A DNA stretch of 15,822 nt. It comes from an uncultured Christensenellaceae bacterium (GTDB lineage Bacteria; Bacillota; Clostridia; Christensenellales; Borkfalkiaceae). Location: contig CAJUOI010000034.1 of assembly GCA_910588615.1 (NCBI GenBank), forward strand, positions 1-15,822, read 5' to 3'. This document shows positions 13,656-15,822 of the stretch, in pieces (position 1 is the first letter of the stretch; each line of letters begins with the position of its first letter). The notes below the pieces were generated by a model, which searched no databases, was not told the origin of the DNA, and saw only the letters and a program-made list of their open reading frames with translations. Both the position numbers and the translations under genes were made by a program.

Positions 13656-15140
13656 ATGGCAGTGAAATATCCGAAAAATCCACAGTTTCACGCGCTGAAA
13701 ATGCGGTCGTCCGACGTTGCCGACTGGCAGGAGGGATGCGCGCACGATCCGTCCGTCGTGGAATACGGCGGCAGGTATTATGCTTTTTCCACCGACATCT
13801 ACGGCGCGCCGAGCGGAAACCAGATCCGCATCAGCGAAGATTTGTTACATTGGGAGTATCTGACCACGGCGTTCCGCATGGAGGGAACGGCGGCGGACTA
13901 CAAGCGGGGTAAGGGGGCGCTGCAACAGGCGTACGATTGGTGCGTTACCTCCCCCAAAGAGGCGAAGACAGGCGTGTGCACCCGTCCCGACGGGACGATG
14001 TCTTTCTGGGCGCCCCATTGTGTGCGGGCAAATAACGGGGAGTACCGCCTGTACTTCTGTCTGACGGGCTATTTCGGCGGCTCCAAGTCGTGCATCGGGC
14101 TGGCGGTTTCCGCCTCGCCCGAAGAACCCTTCCGTTTCGTCGGGTTAATCGTGTGCTCGCCCGCAGGCTGGCGTACGCCCAACGCAATCGACCCGCAGTT
14201 TTTCGAGGGGGAAAACGGAAGGCAATTTCTCGTTTACGGCTCGTTCGGCATGGGATTGTTTCTCGTGGAACTCGATCCCGCAACCGGGCTGCGCCTCGAC
14301 GGGGCGTCGTACGGCGACTACCGCATGGGGAAGCTGTCTTTTGCCGACTATTATGGGACGAATCTTGCGGACGGGTCGCTCGAAGGCGGGGCGATCCGTT
14401 ACCACGCGGGCGTGGACGTGCTCGAACGCGGCAAATGGATAAAAAAGAATTATTACTATTTGACCTGCTCGTACGGTTCGCTCTCGTCGGCTTACCATAT
14501 CCGCTGCGGCAGAAGCGAGCGTCCCGAGGGACCCTATCTCGACGTTAACGGCAACAAGCTCGTTTGTTCCACCGATCTGGGCACGGGAAACAAGCTGTTC
14601 GGCTCCTTTAAGCGGCAGGGCGAGCCTGACTATTTTTGCCCCGGGCATAACGATTTGTGCGTTACCGACCGCGGCGTTAAACTCGTTGTCTACCATTGCC
14701 GCACAAACGATTTTATTGAAAAGAAGCTTTCCAATTCGAACAACTTTCACTACCTGTACCTTAACCAATACGATTTTAATGCGGAGGGATGGCTTGTTAT
14801 AAATCCCAACCGTTACGCGGGGGAAGTAATTCAGGACGTTCGGCAGGAGGATCTGCTGCGAATCTCATCAGGCAGATTCAAAGCGGTGCTCTTTACGCAG
14901 AGCGTCGCGCAAGTGCGCGAGAAGCGTATCGAACTGAAAGAGGACGGAACGCTCGGCGGAGAGTTCGAGGGGCGTTGGCGTTGTTTCGGCTCGCGGTACG
15001 TCGAAATCGAGACGGAAGGGGAAACGTATTCCGGCGTTGCGATGCCTGCCTGGATCGCTGGCGAGCGTACAGCGGGGCTCGCCGTGTCGCTGCTCGGCAA
15101 GTCGAGCGGGATGGCTCTGTTGCTGAATTCGGCAAAATAA
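13656..15140 (+). CDS. Cytoplasmic GH43 glycoside hydrolase, arabinanase/arabinosidase-like
   Basis: This 494-residue GH43 enzyme has no signal peptide or lipobox, so it should act in the cytoplasm on imported oligosaccharides. Motifs are AHDPSVV (29-35, base D31), FWAPH (117-121, with His where the paralogue has Asp), AIDPQFFEGENGRQFLVYGS (177-196, modulator D179) and LEGGAI (242-247, acid E243). A YGSLSSAYHIRCGRSERPEGPY block parallels the upstream GH43. The C-terminal part (about 405-494, with DGTLGGEFEGRW and ETYSGVAMPAW) corresponds to the C-terminal beta domain of its neighbour, so the two are diverged paralogues. ATG 13656 is preceded by a weak GGGAAG site directly after the terminator; an in-frame TTG at 13638 is in the T-run and rejected. 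Linkage specificity cannot be read from sequence. Confidence 0.88.
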   Translation: MAVKYPKNPQFHALKMRSSDVADWQEGCAHDPSVVEYGGRYYAFSTDIYGAPSGNQIRISEDLLHWEYLTTAFRMEGTAADYKRGKGALQQAYDWCVTSPKEAKTGVCTRPDGTMSFWAPHCVRANNGEYRLYFCLTGYFGGSKSCIGLAVSASPEEPFRFVGLIVCSPAGWRTPNAIDPQFFEGENGRQFLVYGSFGMGLFLVELDPATGLRLDGASYGDYRMGKLSFADYYGTNLADGSLEGGAIRYHAGVDVLERGKWIKKNYYYLTCSYGSLSSAYHIRCGRSERPEGPYLDVNGNKLVCSTDLGTGNKLFGSFKRQGEPDYFCPGHNDLCVTDRGVKLVVYHCRTNDFIEKKLSNSNNFHYLYLNQYDFNAEGWLVINPNRYAGEVIQDVRQEDLLRISSGRFKAVLFTQSVAQVREKRIELKEDGTLGGEFEGRWRCFGSRYVEIETEGETYSGVAMPAWIAGERTAGLAVSLLGKSSGMALLLNSAK

Positions 15141-15169
15141 TCGTTTTATATATAATAATGTATATAGAG

Positions 15170-15208
15170 CCGCCCGCACGGATTTGTGCGGGCGGTTATC
15201 GTTATTTG
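15170..15208. terminator. Bidirectional terminator between convergent genes
   Basis: CCGCCCGCAC (15170-15179) pairs with GTGCGGGCGG (15186-15195), loop GGATTT. It lies 29 bases after the GH43 stop and 6 bases beyond the stop of the convergent small gene. T-rich sequence (TTATCGTTATTTG) follows on the plus side and an AT-rich stretch on the other, so it serves both. Confidence 0.8.
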
Positions 15209-15435
15209 TCGTTTCGGTTGATTTTTTCGTTTTCCTCGTCCGAGTTCATAAAGTCGGGCTTGGGTACGGGCTTCGGGCGTTTGAATCCGTTTTTCGCCCC
15301 TACGGTCAGCGCTGCGAACGCCGCCGCGGCAACCACGGGAATCAGACAGTACCAATCGAAAAAAATTCCGACGGGAACGACCGCAGCAACCGAAATGCAA
15401 GCCAGAATACAAAAAGTAATGCGTAAAGTTTTCAA
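15202..15435 (-). CDS. Small two-helix membrane protein, unknown function
   Basis: From a TTG at 15435 the product has 77 residues. A hydrophobic segment spans about 5-25, a second about 28-47 (rich in Ala/Val), then a basic proline stretch (FKRPKPVPKP, 51-60) and a charged C-terminal tail, probably cytoplasmic. GGAG (15447-15450) precedes this TTG at 11 bases, rather far. An in-frame ATG at 15465 coincides with the predicted transcription start and would be leaderless. The open frame reaches 15525, but that part lies upstream of the promoter -10. Its own promoter is at 15470-15498 and the terminator is shared with the GH43 gene. I recognise no family. Confidence 0.55.
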   Translation of the reverse strand: MKTLRITFCILACISVAAVVPVGIFFDWYCLIPVVAAAAFAALTVGAKNGFKRPKPVPKPDFMNSDEENEKINRNDK

Positions 15436-15469
15436 AATAAATAATTCTCCAACGTTTAAAGTCATACTA

Positions 15470-15498
15470 ATTGTACCATAATCAAAAACAAAACACAA
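15470..15498 (-). promoter_or_regulatory. Promoter of the small membrane protein gene
   Basis: On the minus strand TTGTGT (15493-15498), 17 bases, TACAAT (15470-15475). Expected start is near 15463. Confidence 0.6.
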
Positions 15499-15574
15499 CA
15501 TATAGCGGTTAAAAAAAATCGGCAAAAAAACTTTATATTTTTCGAAAAAAAAGCAAAAAATCCTTAAAAAACAG

Positions 15575-15603
15575 TTGACAAGCTATTTGGATTGTGATAT
15601 GAT
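15575..15603 (+). promoter_or_regulatory. Tandem promoter P1, rightward
   Basis: TTGACA (15575-15580), 17 bases, TATGAT (15598-15603) is preceded by about 45 bases dominated by A-tracts (UP-element-like). It fires towards the right edge. Confidence 0.8.
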
Positions 15604-15619
15604 AATCAAGCTGTCCGCG

Positions 15620-15633
15620 AGAAAGCGTTTACG
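15620..15633. promoter_or_regulatory. cre-like sequence just after P1
   Basis: AGAAAGCGTTTACG matches the CcpA operator pattern TGAAARCGYTWWCA at 12 of 14 positions by eye. It begins about 10 bases after the expected P1 start, a place where CcpA binding could block early elongation. Chance similarity is possible. Confidence 0.25.
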
Positions 15634-15686
15634 GATAAGAAAATCAAAAAAAGTTTTGAAATTCTTAAAAAATCCGCAAAAAATGC

Positions 15687-15715
15687 TTGACAAAGGGGAA
15701 AACCTGTCGTATAAT
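15687..15715 (+). promoter_or_regulatory. Tandem promoter P2, perfect consensus, rightward
   Basis: TTGACA (15687-15692), 17 bases, TATAAT (15710-15715) is exact consensus. Its upstream region (AAAAAATCCGCAAAAAATGC) echoes that of P1 (AAAAAATCCTTAAAAAACAG), so the two look like copies of one promoter module 112 bases apart. The start would be near 15722. Confidence 0.9.
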
Positions 15716-15822
15716 AGATAGGCTACACCCGTGAAAGCGCGGTTGGCGCCGAACTGTCGTTCGGTTGACGCAGATTAAAAATAGAATAAGAAAGAAACGA
15801 TTTTTTGTAACACAAAAAGCAG
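15716..15822 (+). other. Leader of an unseen downstream transcription unit
   Basis: Downstream of P2 there are two near-identical decamers, CGGTTGGCGC (15740-15749) and CGGTTGACGC (15762-15771). They flank a hairpin (CCGAAC 15749-15754 with GTTCGG 15759-15764). No start codon with a ribosome site appears before the edge. With tandem strong promoters this suits the leader of an rRNA operon, but no rRNA sequence is present, so it remains a prediction. Confidence 0.4.

Noticed and set aside
11988..13745. A 585-codon open frame on the minus strand
   Set aside because: It is the antisense shadow of the GH43 lipoprotein gene, with Arg/Val/His-rich composition and no signals.
1..15822. CRISPR arrays, tRNA genes, insertion sequences, anti-phage systems
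   Set aside because: I saw no regularly spaced repeats, no tRNA-like cloverleaf with the TTCRA arm, no transposase motifs and no defence-gene motifs on either strand.

Overview
The window looks like an origin-proximal segment of a Gram-positive, Clostridia-like (Firmicutes) chromosome. The grounds are a chromosomal ParA/ParB pair with parS sites of the Bacillus/Clostridium type, a YyaC-family sporulation protein, consensus sigma-A promoters with 17-base spacers, strong AGGAGG/GAGGTG ribosome sites, GTG and TTG starts, and lipobox signal peptides. Genes are moderately GC-rich and the gaps between them are AT-rich. I cannot name a genus; the finer placement is inference.

Layout. Bases 1-460 hold no gene I can support, only a 19-bp hairpin and a possible orphan promoter. 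At 502-732 (minus) is a 76-residue small protein with its own promoter and a 160-base leader. At 1004-1567 (minus) is yyaC, divergent from a cvpA-family membrane gene (1688-2257) with a perfect consensus promoter. After the cvpA terminator, two parS sites (2333-2348 and 2376-2391) precede a tightly packed ftsH-parA-parB operon (2598-6272), which ends in two tandem terminator hairpins.

From 6586 to 15140 lies an arabinan-type (arabinose-oligosaccharide) uptake and breakdown locus. It has a strong promoter, a structured leader carrying a four-codon ORF and an intrinsic terminator, a 925-residue lipoprotein substrate-binding protein, two MalF/MalG-type permeases, a secreted lipoprotein GH43 enzyme and a second GH43 enzyme without a signal peptide. 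The likely flow is: the surface GH43 trims polymer, the binding protein and permeases import oligosaccharides, and the cytoplasmic GH43 finishes the cut. No ATPase subunit and no regulator are present, so a shared MsmX-like ATPase encoded elsewhere is probable. Hairpins or terminators between the genes suggest graded expression along the operon.

The right end has a small two-helix membrane protein gene on the minus strand (15202-15435), then an AT-rich block with two tandem consensus promoters 112 bases apart that fire rightwards out of the window. This resembles a bacterial rRNA operon P1/P2 array, although no rRNA is inside the window.

The least ordinary element is the 6621-6846 leader. 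It has a hairpin-displayed ribosome site, a tetrapeptide ORF whose stop codon sits in the left arm of a terminator, and a later C6 tract complementary to the G6 of that ribosome site. It could be a translation-coupled attenuator, or a discrete short RNA placed in front of the sugar operon.
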